A stretch of 64,000 bases of DNA from the NCBI GenBank assembly GCA_963790875.1, contig CAWBQT010000012.1, forward strand, positions 1-64,000. The letters run 5' to 3'. The stretch is from AP-15 sp963790875. GTDB taxonomy: Bacteria; Pseudomonadota; Alphaproteobacteria; ATCC43930; CGMCC-115725. The position numbers and the translations under genes were made by a program. Below the pieces are notes generated by a model. The model made no database searches, had not been told where the DNA came from, and saw nothing but the letters and a program-made list of their open reading frames with translations. Of this stretch, positions 9,303 through 18,615 are shown piece by piece; the stretch's first letter is position 1, and each line of letters opens with the position of its first letter.

Positions 9303-9581
9303 CTGGGGATGAGTCCCGCCGCGATCTTCTTCATCGGCCTCGGCCATGATCGGTTCTCGCCGTGCCGTCGGGTCGGGCGTTCCCCCTAGCCGCCGAGGCA
9401 GGCGTATTCAAGGCGGCGCGCGACAGCAATCTTTCGCCTGATTTCAACGCGGCGTGAGATCTTCCGTCGTTCTATTTTTTGATCTCCAAGCCACGCGCTG
9501 CTGATATAGACGTGACAAAATTTTGGCGGATTGGCTTCGCGCTGGCGACAGGCCCTAATCCGCCGTCAGGGGACGGACGCC

Positions 9582-10586
9582 ATGGGACTGTGGCATTTCC
9601 GAATTGCTCGTAAAATGAAGCTGATCTCGTTGGCTGGAACGGCACTTCTCGCGTTCGTGGCATTGGAACCGGCGGCCCAAGCGCAGCGCGTCAACTTCAC
9701 CTATACCGGCACCCTCGTCACCTTCACGGTGCCGGCGACCGGTCTCTATCAGATCCTCGCCTTTGGCGCCCAAGGCGGAAGCGGTACTTATCCTTTTTAC
9801 CCATATTACGTCGGTGCAGGCGGTCTTGGTGCCGAGAGCGGTAGTGACTTCACTCTGACAGCAGGCGAAAGCCTGCAAATCGCTGTTGGCGGCGCGGGTA
9901 GCGATAACGCCACCGGTGGCGGTGGTGGTGGTGGCGGTTCTTTCGTGGTCGGCCCCGGTAACACGCCGATGGTCATCGCTGGGGGTGGTGGTGGTGGCGG
10001 TGCTAGTGCTCCATTCGGTCCCAACCCCGGCGGGGGCGGTCTCACCGGGCCTGATGGAGGCGGCTCCTCATCCTTTCCCGGCGGCATGGACGGCAATGGC
10101 GGTGCCGGTGGCGGATTTATTGGTGGGGGCGGCGGCGGTGGCGGGTTTCTCAGCGCCGGCGGTAACGGCACTTTCGATTTGATGGTGACGGCGACGGGTG
10201 GTGGCGCGTTTCCCAACCTCACGGGAGGGCTCAGCGATGGCGGATTTGGCGGCGGCGGCGGCGCCGACCTGGCCGCTGGCGGCGGCGGCGGCTATAGCGG
10301 CGGTGGCGGCGGCCTCGGTATGCAGGATAGTAGCATCGCGCCGGGTGGCGGAGGTGGCTCGTTCAATTCCGGCATAGATCAGATCCTGGTCGCGGATCTC
10401 CAGACCGGCAACGGCGAGGTCGTTATCTCTGTTGTATTTTTGGGCACGCCCGGCCCGAATTGCTATCGCGAGGTTGTCTCGGCGTTGACCTTGCAGTATG
10501 GCGATCTCGCTACTGCGGCCGCTGTGCTGGGCTATTCCCGCGTGCATCTTTTGGGGAAGAATATCGCGGCCTATTGCGCAGGATAG
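9582..10586 (+). CDS. Secreted glycine-rich protein (Gly_rich family-like)
   Basis: About 334 residues from ATG 9582, or 323 from ATG 9615 (MKLISLAGTALLAFVALEPA), where a signal peptide with AQA cleavage follows. The mature protein begins with beta strands (FTYTGTLVTFTVPATGLYQI) and then has long runs of glycine broken by aromatic or hydrophobic residues from about residue 95 to 270. This is the layout of the Gly_rich family also found in animal ALK-type receptors. The end has CYREVVSALTLQYGDLATAA and a final Cys. Likely exported to the periplasm or cell surface, role unknown. Glycine codons (GGC/GGT) explain the GC-rich DNA repeats here. It stands just right of the Cas1 island; I see no operon partner. 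Confidence 0.75.
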   Translation: MGLWHFRIARKMKLISLAGTALLAFVALEPAAQAQRVNFTYTGTLVTFTVPATGLYQILAFGAQGGSGTYPFYPYYVGAGGLGAESGSDFTLTAGESLQIAVGGAGSDNATGGGGGGGGSFVVGPGNTPMVIAGGGGGGGASAPFGPNPGGGGLTGPDGGGSSSFPGGMDGNGGAGGGFIGGGGGGGGFLSAGGNGTFDLMVTATGGGAFPNLTGGLSDGGFGGGGGADLAAGGGGGYSGGGGGLGMQDSSIAPGGGGGSFNSGIDQILVADLQTGNGEVVISVVFLGTPGPNCYREVVSALTLQYGDLATAAAVLGYSRVHLLGKNIAAYCAG

Positions 10587-10775
10587 AGACACTCAGTCTT
10601 TCGGTATCTGTTGCGATCTGGGCGGCGTTTTTTATTGCGCCGGCCATCGGCCGTCATCTGCGAGGGCGTCGCTCCCGCCGCAGAACGCCCCCTGACGGAT
10701 CTCCGTAAGCCGGTCCTCGCTGTAGAACCCAAGAGCCTCAACAGGCTGCGTCGAAAGAGCCGCTTCACACGTCGA

Positions 10776-11184
10776 TTAAGGCGCGACGTTATTGGTATTG
10801 TTGCAGCCCGTTCCAGTCAAGACAAGGTTTGCGACATGGTTTCCCACCGCCGCCGCTTCCCGCGAGATCCACACCGAAAAAGCAACCTGAAATCGAGCCG
10901 TTGCGGACGGTGATACCGAACGTGGACGAGGCGGCGGAAATTCCGGTCGCCGGAATCGTCCCCGTAATTGTGAAGCCTGCGAGGTCGATAGTGACAAAGC
11001 TCGCAGTAATCACTAAGCAACTGCCGTTGGCGATGGCGAGATTGTTCCCGAGCTGATACGAGCCCGACTGACTGATCGTTTGGCATGCCGTGATCGTCGT
11101 CGGCGTCCAGGCTTGCGCACCCTTCTCCGGCGCGATAATCGCTGCCAAGGCGAGCGGAATAGCGAAGAATGCGGCTGGCTTCAT
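10776..11184 (-). CDS. Truncated right-handed beta-helix secreted protein, frame break
   Basis: Starts at ATG 11184 (MKPAAFFAIPLALAAII) with a strong GGGGAGG ribosome site and a signal peptide ending near KGAQA. Next comes the first turns of a parallel beta-helix: CQTISQSGSYQLGNNLAI, then SCLVITASFVTIDLAGFTI and GITVRNGSISGCFFGV. The frame changes near 10850. The other frame continues as GNHVANLVLTGTGCNNTNNV, a recognisable further turn, and stops at 10776. Full proteins of this type are usually several hundred residues longer, so this copy is short as well as frameshifted. Probably a remnant of an extracellular carbohydrate-binding or lyase-like protein. Confidence 0.55.
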
Positions 11185-11470
11185 GCTGTCCTCCCCTTGG
11201 TTTCTAGGCCCCGCCTGAGTGGCGCTATGGGGCGGCACTCGCCCGCTGCCCGGCGGTTTTCGGGTCAGTATCCCCTTTTGCAAGACTTAGCAAGGCAACC
11301 CGCCGATGACGCTCGGGAACGCCGCGACGGCCAAGGTCTGGTTGGTCGAAGCTTCGACGAGAGCGGCCCTCCGCGAGCCCCGAGGCCCCCGCCTCGCCGC
11401 GCCCTCGCTCGGAGTTCACCCGCCGCCTGCGGTGGTGCAGCGCCGGCGCCGCATTGACCCGCACCAACCC

Positions 11471-11761
11471 CAGTGCATCATATTCAGCCGGAGCGTATTG
11501 CGGCAATGCCGGGCGTATTGGGCCGCAGTGCGAAAATCCCCGGCGGCGCCGAGTTTATTGTAAGCCATTGATGTTGCGTGTGCCGTGCGACGTTGTCCAA
11601 TAAAACGGCAGACCAGGGCGGGCGTTTTTATTGGAAAAGTCGCACAGATCTAGCAACATCAATGGGTTACAATAAACTCGGCATCGGCCAATAACACTCG
11701 CACTGCGGCCCAATACGCCCGACATTGCTGCAATACACTGCGGCTGGCGTGATTGGCACTG
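11471..11761. repeat. 290-bp foldback (MITE-like) palindrome
   Basis: A long imperfect inverted repeat centred near 11615. The arms run about 11471-11604 and 11626-11761. The best block is a 23-bp exact match (11511-11533 against the complement of 11698-11720). Other matching blocks are GAGTTTATTGTAA with CATTGATGTTGC, and GTGCGAC with CCAATAAAA close to the loop. The loop is about 20 bases. Both arms can be read as SRSVL(R/Q)QCRAYWAAVR in frames that face each other, so the palindrome may be two abutting copies of one element end. No clear target duplication was seen. It fits a foldback transposon or MITE, but the parent family is not recognised. Confidence 0.7.
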
Positions 11762-12050
11762 CGGCCAGGCGCTGAGTTGTGGCGATGCGGCGAGGCGGGG
11801 GCGGGCGATCTCCGACCGGGCCGAGGCGAGGCCGGCGGAGCGATACGAAATTCGCGGAGATGCACCCCGCCCCGGTGGCCGCCTGAAGTCCGCCAGGCGG
11901 CGCCGCGATCGCCTCCCGCGGACGCCAGCCGAAAGAGCACCGTGGCTACTCCGGGCATCGGCTAACGGAGCCGGGTGCATGTCGCGCCTCCCGGAGGAAA
12001 TACCGGTCGCCGACCTCGGTCGCCTCGTCGATCAGATAGACCGTTCGATT

Positions 12051-12262
12051 TCGCCGAGCTTGTCCTTGCCATGCTTGGCGTCGCGGCCAAGCTCGAACGC
12101 CGGCATCGCCGAGCGCACGGCGCGGGGCCGGGCCGATGCGAAGGCCAAGGGCGTCAAATTCGGCCGCAAACCGACGCTCACCGCGCACCAGCAGCAGGAG
12201 GCCCGCGAACGCCTCGCCGCTGGCGAGACGCAACGCAGCGTCGCTAGCAGCGAGCAGTGCTT
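12051..12262 (+). pseudogene. Serine resolvase/invertase C-terminal remnant
   Basis: A fragment of the C-terminal half of a serine recombinase. One frame gives LAMLGVAAKLERR (the end of the long helix). A shifted frame gives ERTARGRADAKAKGVKFGRK, then PTLTAHQQQEARERLAAGE, the start of the DNA-binding HTH. It breaks off after ETQRSVA where the recognition helix should follow, 22 bases before the end of the glf gene. The catalytic domain is missing. Probably the leftover of a mobile element linked to the nearby foldback repeat. Confidence 0.6.
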
Positions 12263-12283
12263 TTATGGCGTGCACGGTCAGCT

Positions 12284-13438
12284 TTACAGCAATTCTTTGG
12301 CGAGCAGCGGCGCGATTTTCGCATCGTATGCGCGCAACGCCGCAGCGATCGCTTGATGCATATCGAGGTAGCGATAGGTGCCGAGGCGGCCGCCGAATAT
12401 TACATTTTTCTCAAGCACCGCCAGCTCCCGGTATAAATCATAACGGCGCTTGTCTTCGGGCCGGCCGATCGGATAATAGGGTTCGTCGCTTTTCCCCGCA
12501 AAACGCGAATATTCACGCATTATGACCGTTTTCCGCGTGTATCGTCGCTCGGGATGCAGGTGCTTGAATTCGTGAATGCGGGTAAACCGTACGTCCGGGT
12601 CGGGGTAATTGACGACCGCGGCGCCCTGGAAGTCATCGATGTCAATGCGTTCGATCTCGAAGTCCAAGGTCCGCCAGCCCAGCTCGCCAAACCGGTATCC
12701 GAAAAATCGGTCGATTGGGCCGGTGTAAACGATTGGCACGGCTTCGGGAATGACGTGCCGGACCTCGAAAAAATCGCATCCTGTTACGACCTTTATCTGC
12801 TCGTGTGACAATATTTTTCCAAATAGCTCTCCGTATCCGACCAATGGCAGACCTTCATAAGAATCTTGAAAATAAAAATCGTTAAGGCTGAACCGTACCG
12901 GCAGCCGAGTGATTATGTCAGCCGGCAATTCCGCCGGATCGACTTCCCACTGCTTGGCAGTATAGTGTCGAACGAACGCCTCGTAAAGCGGTCTTCCGAT
13001 CAACGATATCGCCTTTTCTTCCAAGTTCCGGGGTTGCGAGATCTCTTCCGCCGCGGCTTGGCGCTCAACCATTTCGCGCGCCTGTGCGGGCGTCAGGTCG
13101 ACGCCGAAAAAGTTGTTGATCGTCATCAGGTTGATCGGCATCGTGTAGATTTGGGATTCGTGCCGCGTAAAGACGCGATGGCGATAATTGTTGAAGCCGG
13201 TAAACTGCCTCAGAAAGTGCCACACCTCTTCATTCGAGGTGTGAAACAGGTGGGAGCCGTAGCGGTGGATTTCGACGCCGGTTTCACCGTCCACCTCCGA
13301 ATAGGCGTTGCCGCCGATATGCTCTCGCCGCTCAAGAACCAGCACCGGCAATTCCAGATCGACCGCGACCTTGCGGGCGATCGTGGCGCCAAAAAATCCC
13401 GAACCCACTACAACCAGCTTGTAATCCGTGCCCAGCAT
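12284..13438 (-). CDS. glf: UDP-galactopyranose mutase
   Basis: A flavoenzyme of 384 residues that converts UDP-galactopyranose to UDP-galactofuranose for surface polysaccharides. It starts with MLGTDYKLVVVGSGFFGATI, an FAD-binding GxGxxG motif, followed by LERREHIGGNAYSE. Family signatures are RYGSHLFHTSNEEVW, the YTAKQWEVDP motif, GYGELF, YTGPIDRFFGYRFG, KTVIMREYSR, EPYYPIGRPEDKRRYDLY and, at the end, GRLGTYRYLDM. Length and motif order match the family, so the gene looks intact. The start at 13438 places the FAD motif at residue 10 as in homologues; longer starts run into the next gene. First of three glycan genes on this strand (12284-15270). Confidence 0.95.
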   Translation of the reverse strand: MLGTDYKLVVVGSGFFGATIARKVAVDLELPVLVLERREHIGGNAYSEVDGETGVEIHRYGSHLFHTSNEEVWHFLRQFTGFNNYRHRVFTRHESQIYTMPINLMTINNFFGVDLTPAQAREMVERQAAAEEISQPRNLEEKAISLIGRPLYEAFVRHYTAKQWEVDPAELPADIITRLPVRFSLNDFYFQDSYEGLPLVGYGELFGKILSHEQIKVVTGCDFFEVRHVIPEAVPIVYTGPIDRFFGYRFGELGWRTLDFEIERIDIDDFQGAAVVNYPDPDVRFTRIHEFKHLHPERRYTRKTVIMREYSRFAGKSDEPYYPIGRPEDKRRYDLYRELAVLEKNVIFGGRLGTYRYLDMHQAIAAALRAYDAKIAPLLAKELL

Positions 13439-13516
13439 CGGGCCTCCCGTATTCCTCGCCAGGCGTGATCGAGCATCATGGTACCTTCCGGGGTAACCGT
13501 GTTCGTCGGCCAACAC

Positions 13517-14317
13517 CTATTCAATTACCACGCAAACCTGCTGATGGTCAGGGACAAAGGAATCGTAGCGAAAGGCGAGCTGATGCCGATCGACCAGCTC
13601 CATGAATGCCTTATGTTCATGGTTCTGCCAGCCAGGATAGTTGAAATACTCATCAAACACAATCACGCACCCCGACCCGATACGAGGATAGAGGAAATCG
13701 AAAATACACTTGGTTGATGAATAGAGGTCACAATCGACATGCAGAAACGTCACCGGCTCATTGTGCTCTTCGATAAATCGTGGCAGTGTCTCAGAAAACC
13801 ATCCCTTGACGATCGAGACGTTGGACGGTAGCGGTGGGATCTCGCTGGCGAAGCAGCCCTTGGGAAAGCCGGTTCGCCAAAACTCGGGAAGGCCCTCGAA
13901 CGAGTCAAACCCGAACACATGCGCCCGGCTGAGTTCGGCGATCTGAGAAATGGTCTGCCCGGTGGCAACCCCGAATTCAAGAAATAGACCCTCGCGATCG
14001 ACCGAGCGCACCGCATGCGCCAGCAAATCGGACGCGGAACTGAAAGCTGTCGCGATAATCATGTGCTGGCGCCAATAATCGGCGCTCTCCTTGGCAGCTT
14101 GGAAAAACGCGACATCAATGATATTGAAACTATCGCCGAAGGGCCGCCCGATCAGAGGAAGGCGACGACCGGCCCTGTCCATCAACCGAGCTCCGACCCT
14201 ACCCGCTAACCGGTCGATCAGGCGGAGAATAGAGTTCTTCACGTTGCCCTCGCCATCCGCTGCGAACAGATGATGCTTCCCTGTCGCCCGATCACCGATC
14301 ACCCCTTGTTCAGACAT
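13517..14317 (-). CDS. SAM-dependent methyltransferase, TylF/MycF-like
   Basis: 266 residues from ATG 14317; an internal GTG at 14242 has a better ribosome site (GAGGG, five bases away) and would give about 241 residues. SAM-binding motif LFLEFGVATGQTISQIAEL near residue 115, then VFGFDSFEGLPEFW, typical of the TylF/MycF sugar O-methyltransferases. FLHVDCDLYSST and IVFDEYFNYPGW supply the metal-binding acidic residues. It probably O-methylates a sugar or small glycan precursor. It lies between glf and a GT14-like transferase on the same strand, so it likely decorates the same surface glycan; the exact substrate is unknown. Confidence 0.8.
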   Translation of the reverse strand: MSEQGVIGDRATGKHHLFAADGEGNVKNSILRLIDRLAGRVGARLMDRAGRRLPLIGRPFGDSFNIIDVAFFQAAKESADYWRQHMIIATAFSSASDLLAHAVRSVDREGLFLEFGVATGQTISQIAELSRAHVFGFDSFEGLPEFWRTGFPKGCFASEIPPLPSNVSIVKGWFSETLPRFIEEHNEPVTFLHVDCDLYSSTKCIFDFLYPRIGSGCVIVFDEYFNYPGWQNHEHKAFMELVDRHQLAFRYDSFVPDHQQVCVVIE

Positions 14318-14355
14318 TCCTTAGGCGGCGACACCAATTAGATCTGTTTTCGCGC

Positions 14356-15270
14356 TTACCTTGCCGGGTTCTCAGTGGCTGCGTCCAGCTCATCCAACAC
14401 CTTATGATCTAACCCGATGTCAAATTTCCTGGCAAAGTGAGCCGGCGACGATAATAAAAATGGTAGGTCATTAGTGGTTAAGATTTTAGGACTGGGTCCA
14501 CCCTCACTCCAGTCCATATACCGATAATTCGCCCGCAAACACCCGGCAGGCGGCGGTAAATCGCGGTACGAAACGGGATTAGTACTCACCTTTAGGTGTG
14601 GAGCGTTGACGAGGATGCATTGGAAGTATGATTCCTCTGGGACGGGCACGGATCGATAATGTGATGCAAGCGCCGGGCGAGTGAAATGAAAATCAAGTAT
14701 ATATTCGGCAGATCGGCGATTCGCACAAAACCAGAATTCACCGCCATAGCATCGGAAGCTCACTGAGAATGGCAGAAATGGTCGGGAGAGTCGCGGAGAC
14801 AAGCGAATGGCCCGACGGCGCACCCGCAGCAGCGTCTTTCGGCGATAACGGTTGCAATATAACCTTTCCCAATCACTCTGGATATGGCTCGGATCAATCA
14901 GCTCATAATGGATGTTCGCATCGTACGGGCAAATTTCCAGGTCATGACGAATTCGCCCTGAACATTTTATTGGATAATCGGATCCACTGAGGAGCACAAA
15001 CCAATCCGGTGCCGCGGGTTCCTCGTACATCATCTTAATCGCCTGTACGGCCGCCTCGACGTTGGGGAATATTCCCCACCCTGTCGGAAGGGGCGGTAAG
15101 ACGAACGAAACATTACTCGGGAACTCGCCGATTGGTATATCACATTTGGCGAAATCATGGTGGCAGATAATCCGCGGGCGATCGAACATTTTGTTGAGCC
15201 GGCCTACTAACCTTTTAATCTGTCCAACATTGGTATGGGTGATGAGGGCGAAACCTATATTTATTGCCAT
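14356..15270 (-). CDS. Core-2/I-branching-like (GT14) glycosyltransferase
   Basis: 304 residues, start ATG 15270 (MAINIGFALITHTNVGQIKR). The pattern follows the GT14 'Branch' family: a first strand with HTNVGQIKRLVGRLN, VFPNVEAAVQAI-like GWGIFPNVEAAVQA, WFVLLSGSDYPIK (the SGxDYP signature), RCYGGEFWFCANRRSAEYIL, and VPEESYFQCIL. Bacterial members transfer N-acetylglucosamine or xylose-like sugars onto glycans. No signal or membrane segment, so it acts on the cytoplasmic face. Operon-like with the methyltransferase (38-base gap) and glf. Base composition here is more AT-rich than the flanks, in keeping with horizontally acquired surface-glycan genes. Confidence 0.85.
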   Translation of the reverse strand: MAINIGFALITHTNVGQIKRLVGRLNKMFDRPRIICHHDFAKCDIPIGEFPSNVSFVLPPLPTGWGIFPNVEAAVQAIKMMYEEPAAPDWFVLLSGSDYPIKCSGRIRHDLEICPYDANIHYELIDPSHIQSDWERLYCNRYRRKTLLRVRRRAIRLSPRLSRPFLPFSVSFRCYGGEFWFCANRRSAEYILDFHFTRPALASHYRSVPVPEESYFQCILVNAPHLKVSTNPVSYRDLPPPAGCLRANYRYMDWSEGGPSPKILTTNDLPFLLSSPAHFARKFDIGLDHKVLDELDAATENPAR

Positions 15271-15811
15271 AGCGACCCACGATTTGTTGCACTAATTTGG
15301 GACAACGGATTACGCAGCGACGCTATCAGCCTGGAATTTCGTCTCCGAGCAACCGGCTCCGGCAGATTCCAGATCGAGCGAGATTGACGACGACCACGCA
15401 TTGATGCTGCACCAACCAACCGGCGCGCTTTTGTCGATCTATCGCCGGTTTTGACCCGATCTTAGCATCTATCAGCGCTCCGCGCATCGCCTCAGCGATG
15501 TATGCGATGACCGCCCCATGCCTGCCGATCTTTGACCGAGCCGTTACGCCGGTCGAATTGCAGAGCACTGAGGAAATCCCTTTCTAGGCGGTTGAACGCC
15601 GCCGCGCCTTTCACTCTGCAATGGCGTGAATTTTCCATGCGCGAGGAGCCATCCGCGCAATGTTGAAATGTCGCCGGGCCGGCGCTCAGCGAGGCCTCGC
15701 TGTCTCGGCCACCCCGACACCCGCGAGGTACCGAGTTGCCCAACGGATGCAGTAACTTACCTCACTTTCAACCCCATCAAAATGATAGCGGAACGCTCCG
15801 TCATACCACGC
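15271..15811. other. Non-coding stretch between glycan genes and P4-like element
   Basis: About 540 bases with only short overlapping frames on both strands, none with recognisable similarity, ribosome site or consistent codon use. A frame at 15326-15568 (minus) reads IGRHGAVIAYIAEAMRGALI but has no family features. It may hold eroded element ends. I see no tRNA, promoter or terminator that I can support. Confidence 0.4.
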
Positions 15812-16074
15812 GGTCACGCTTGGTCACACCCTTTGATCAGCCTTCTAGCCGACACTTATTGCCTTGATCTGCTTTACTCTTTCCTCTTTTCTCCCGCGGT
15901 CAGCTGGTCACGCCCATTCTGGGCCTTTTTGCGGAGACTGCTGCGCATCCTGGCGATTTATGAGCGTCACCGCGTGACCAAGCCGGAAAAAGAGAGAAAT
16001 AGTAACTTTATCGAGTACTTAGGACGTTCGAAGCGCGTGACCGCAAGGTGACCGTGCCGTGACCAAGCGTGACC
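15812..16074. repeat. Cluster of GGTCAC/GTGACC motifs, iteron-like
   Basis: Eight copies of the hexamer GGTCAC or its complement within 263 bases: 15812, 15822 and 15906 in one orientation, and 15974, 16037, 16048, 16059 and 16069 in the other. Several extend to CG(C)GGTCACGC or CGTGACCAAGC. They sit at the 3' end of, and just past, a D5-type primase-helicase gene. In P4-like satellites and many plasmids the initiator binds such iterons close to its own gene, so this is a candidate replication origin. Inference from repeat density and position. Confidence 0.45.
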
Positions 16075-17715
16075 GAGTAATCCGGCGCTGCTCGAAAAGT
16101 CAGCTGCCCGACCAGCTAGAACTCCAATTCCGACCTTCGGTCCCCGCTCCGGCCCGGTCCCGCCAATAGAAGACGGAACACGAAGATGATCTGGCGTTAC
16201 CCTTTTCGCTTCGGTCTTCGGTTCCTGATACGGTGCAATGCCGATGAGCTTGAACGGCAGCCGCTTGCTTAGGTTGTCAGGGTCCCGCGGCCGAACCTTC
16301 TGAATGTCCCCATCGAAGTCCCGCAATGCGGTGACGAAGTTCTCCTTGTTCAGGTGTTTCATCCCGCCCTGTTCGCACCACTCCGTGTAAAGGTGATAGA
16401 GACCATCTCGGGCGCATTCCTGCTTCGGTCCGATACTACAACACTCGTCGATAAAGCCTCGGATAGGCGCCGCGGCCCCGACCATCTGGTCAATGATGAT
16501 CTGCGAAGATGTCGGCAACTTGAACTTGCCTCGCGCCCGGAACCGGAGGCCCGCCACTAGAACACGGTTAAGGATGCCCGGAAGTTCCATTTCGAGTTTA
16601 TCCCGCTGCCGGGTATCCTCGCGCCCAAAGAAGCTGACATCGAAATCGAAAGGCACGAAGCGTTCGGCGATGACGCCGCTTGCATCGGTGAATTTCAGGA
16701 TCGGGTTGCTCATCAACAAAAACTTTATCCCGAGGACGCCATGCCATTTCTTTTCATTCTTGCGATTGACCGTCACCGCGTCGCGCCCGGTGTATGAAAG
16801 CAAGCGCTAGACCATTTTTTGTGTCGATCCCTCAAGTCGAGCGTCTCCAATAACTCCAACACGCTTGTCGATTAGGTCTTCAGAGCCAAAGTCTTTATCG
16901 AGCGCATCAAGCTCAAAGCCAACGATATTCTTTTCACTGACAAGTTTCCTGGCGAGGAAACCTAGCGTTCCTTTGCCGGATCGCTTCCTGCCTACGAACT
17001 GGATAGCTTTCTCTTGGCTGTTGTCCCCCGAAATCAGGTAGAACATCGCTTCAAGAGTACCGTCGCGACGGTTCTGCCTGTCTTGAAGCTCGGCAGGCAA
17101 TTCGGCGAATTCCTCGTCACTCGGCCGCACGCTGACGCTCCCCGGCTGGACCTGATCTAGGAACGTGTCAAACTGCGGACACGTTGCCTCGCGGTCGAAG
17201 TCGAAGGGAACGCTGTTCATCGTCAGAAAGTTCGCCGAGTGCGGCAGCAATTCCCCTGTAGTCACGTCCAGAAGCCCGTTTGCGCAGGAGAGAATATCCT
17301 CGGGCCTGTGCGCCTTCTGATCCGGGAGCGCTCCAGGCAACCAATCCGGCGCATTAATCTGGTCATCGACGCGAACTTCGCACCGGGCAACTAGCGCGGA
17401 GAGAAGCTCGGAAACGTCGCGTGATGTCGGCTTGAAGGCATGCTTCTCCCGTTGCGTATTTCCAGCGTCATCTTTGGCTCCGAAGGTCAAATAGACACCG
17501 CTTTCGAGCAAACGCCGCACTTCGACTTGTGCCGCTTCGATGTCGAGCTTGTGATAACTCGGGCCTTCCCAACGATACCAAGTGTTTCGGTAGCGTCGCA
17601 GAGCTTTACCGCGCCTGTGACAAGTATGCTTCACAAACTCTGCCGCATTGTCGGTAGGATTGTGCAGTTTCAAGAAAATATCACCGCTACTTGACTTAGG
17701 TGCTTTCGTATCCAT
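15967..17715 (-). pseudogene. D5-type (P4-like) primase-helicase, broken by an in-frame amber codon
   Basis: Starts at ATG 17715 (MDTKAPKSSSGDIFLK) and runs to 15967, about 582 codons, with a TAG at 16807-16809. The residues read straight through it in the same frame: DARLEGSTQKMV, stop, RLLSYTGRDAVTVNRK. Homologues have Glu or a similar residue there, so one G-to-T change could explain the stop. D5_N-type features come first (DILSCANGLLDVTTGELLPH). The Walker A is FVGRKRSGKGTLGF, followed by VGVIGDARLEG (Walker B region) and the arginine-finger region VIAERFVPFDFDVSF. The protein would prime and unwind DNA for a P4-like satellite or integrated plasmid. Two separate ORFs result as the sequence stands. 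The last 60 residues look less conserved and overlap the iteron-like motifs. Confidence 0.75.
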
Positions 17716-17839
17716 ATGATCTAACATCCTGTCTGTTGACCGGCCTTGCGGTTTCCGCTCCTGCCGGGTACGCAATTAGCTGCTGATCACTCCTTGCCCT
17801 CTCGGTTTTGCCAATCCGCCGAGGGGGGTTCCTTTTGCC

Positions 17840-17932
17840 CTATGCCGCCCTGCGGTGTTCCGCTGCTATCGGCCCGGTGGCGCCATACAACTCGGTTAGC
17901 TCGACATATTCGCCGACGGTCAGCGTGCTCAT
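17840..17932 (-). CDS. 30-residue ORF overlapping the RHH gene
   Basis: ATG 17932 overlaps the stop of the ribbon-helix-helix gene (ATGA) and reads MSTLTVGEYVELTELYGATG to a stop at 17840. The overlap and the acidic, helical sequence suggest a translated small protein of the P4-like element. No family is recognised and the size is at the limit of what can be supported. Confidence 0.35.
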   Translation of the reverse strand: MSTLTVGEYVELTELYGATGPIAAEHRRAA

Positions 17933-18120
17933 GCCGCCGCCAGCCTTCGGTCTCCGCGCCGGCCCTCGTCCTTGAGGCTGTCCTCGGCGATCACAAGTCT
18001 TACTGCCCTCGTGAGCAGGTCCGCCATGGAACAATCCCGTCGGGCCGCGACCGATTTAAGGTATCGCCGTAGCTGAGCAGGCAAATCGAAATGCATTTGT
18101 ACCCGTTCACCATTGAGCAT
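17929..18120 (-). CDS. Small ribbon-helix-helix-like regulator
   Basis: 63 residues from ATG 18120, with GGAGGA six bases upstream; an ATG at 18135 has no such site. The sequence MLNGERVQMHFDLPAQLRRY begins with a short strand (RVQMHFDLP), followed by two helices (AQLRRYLKSVAARRD and SMADLLTRAVRLVIAEDS), the arrangement of CopG/Arc-type DNA-binding proteins. The gene is upstream of the primase-helicase on the same strand. Likely controls copy number or transcription of the element. Function inferred from fold pattern only. Confidence 0.6.
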   Translation of the reverse strand: MLNGERVQMHFDLPAQLRRYLKSVAARRDCSMADLLTRAVRLVIAEDSLKDEGRRGDRRLAAA

Positions 18121-18135
18121 GTATTCTTCCTCCAT

Positions 18136-18615
18136 TAATCGGCCATCAGGCTCTAGACAAACGTGGCCCGTTCCGCAAACACTGCAACCCTACGGCCATT
18201 CAGGAAGCACTTGGCAGCCATGGTCATTTCATCGCGCAAGGCCTTGAAAGATCGACGTTTACAAGCTGCGCTATAGACGCAGTTCAGCTATGCGATTAAC
18301 GCAAGGCAAGACGCAATGTGGATGGAAGAACGACGAAGCTCGACCAGCGGGCCGGGCTTGGCTCCTCCACATTCTTATCTCTCTCCCTTGCCTCTCTCCA
18401 GGAAGCCTCAGAGTGCCGATCTCTCTCGGCCCCACGTGGAAGAGAAACGTGGAGATGCCCTACTGGCAGGCAGCGGCGCAGGCTGGGTTGCTTGTAAGTA
18501 CGTGGAATTACCAGTGCGAAAAACGGAATTGAGACTAGGCTACGGAGCGTCTCCGGGGCTCTCCCCGCAGCGCAGTCCTATTGTCAATCGTGATAGCAAC
18601 GCTTCAGGCGTGCGT
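18136..18615. other. Non-coding stretch inside the P4-like element
   Basis: About 480 bases upstream of the RHH gene with no frame I can support. Plus-strand frames at 18290-18693 have no ribosome site and no recognisable content. The region is less GC-rich than the core genome. Confidence 0.35.

Noticed and set aside
9900..10360. GGTGGC-rich tandem DNA repeats as a mobile or structural repeat
   Set aside because: They are explained by poly-glycine coding in the glycine-rich protein.
15326..15743. Two short minus ORFs as a transposase remnant
   Set aside because: No transposase motif or inverted repeat could be identified.
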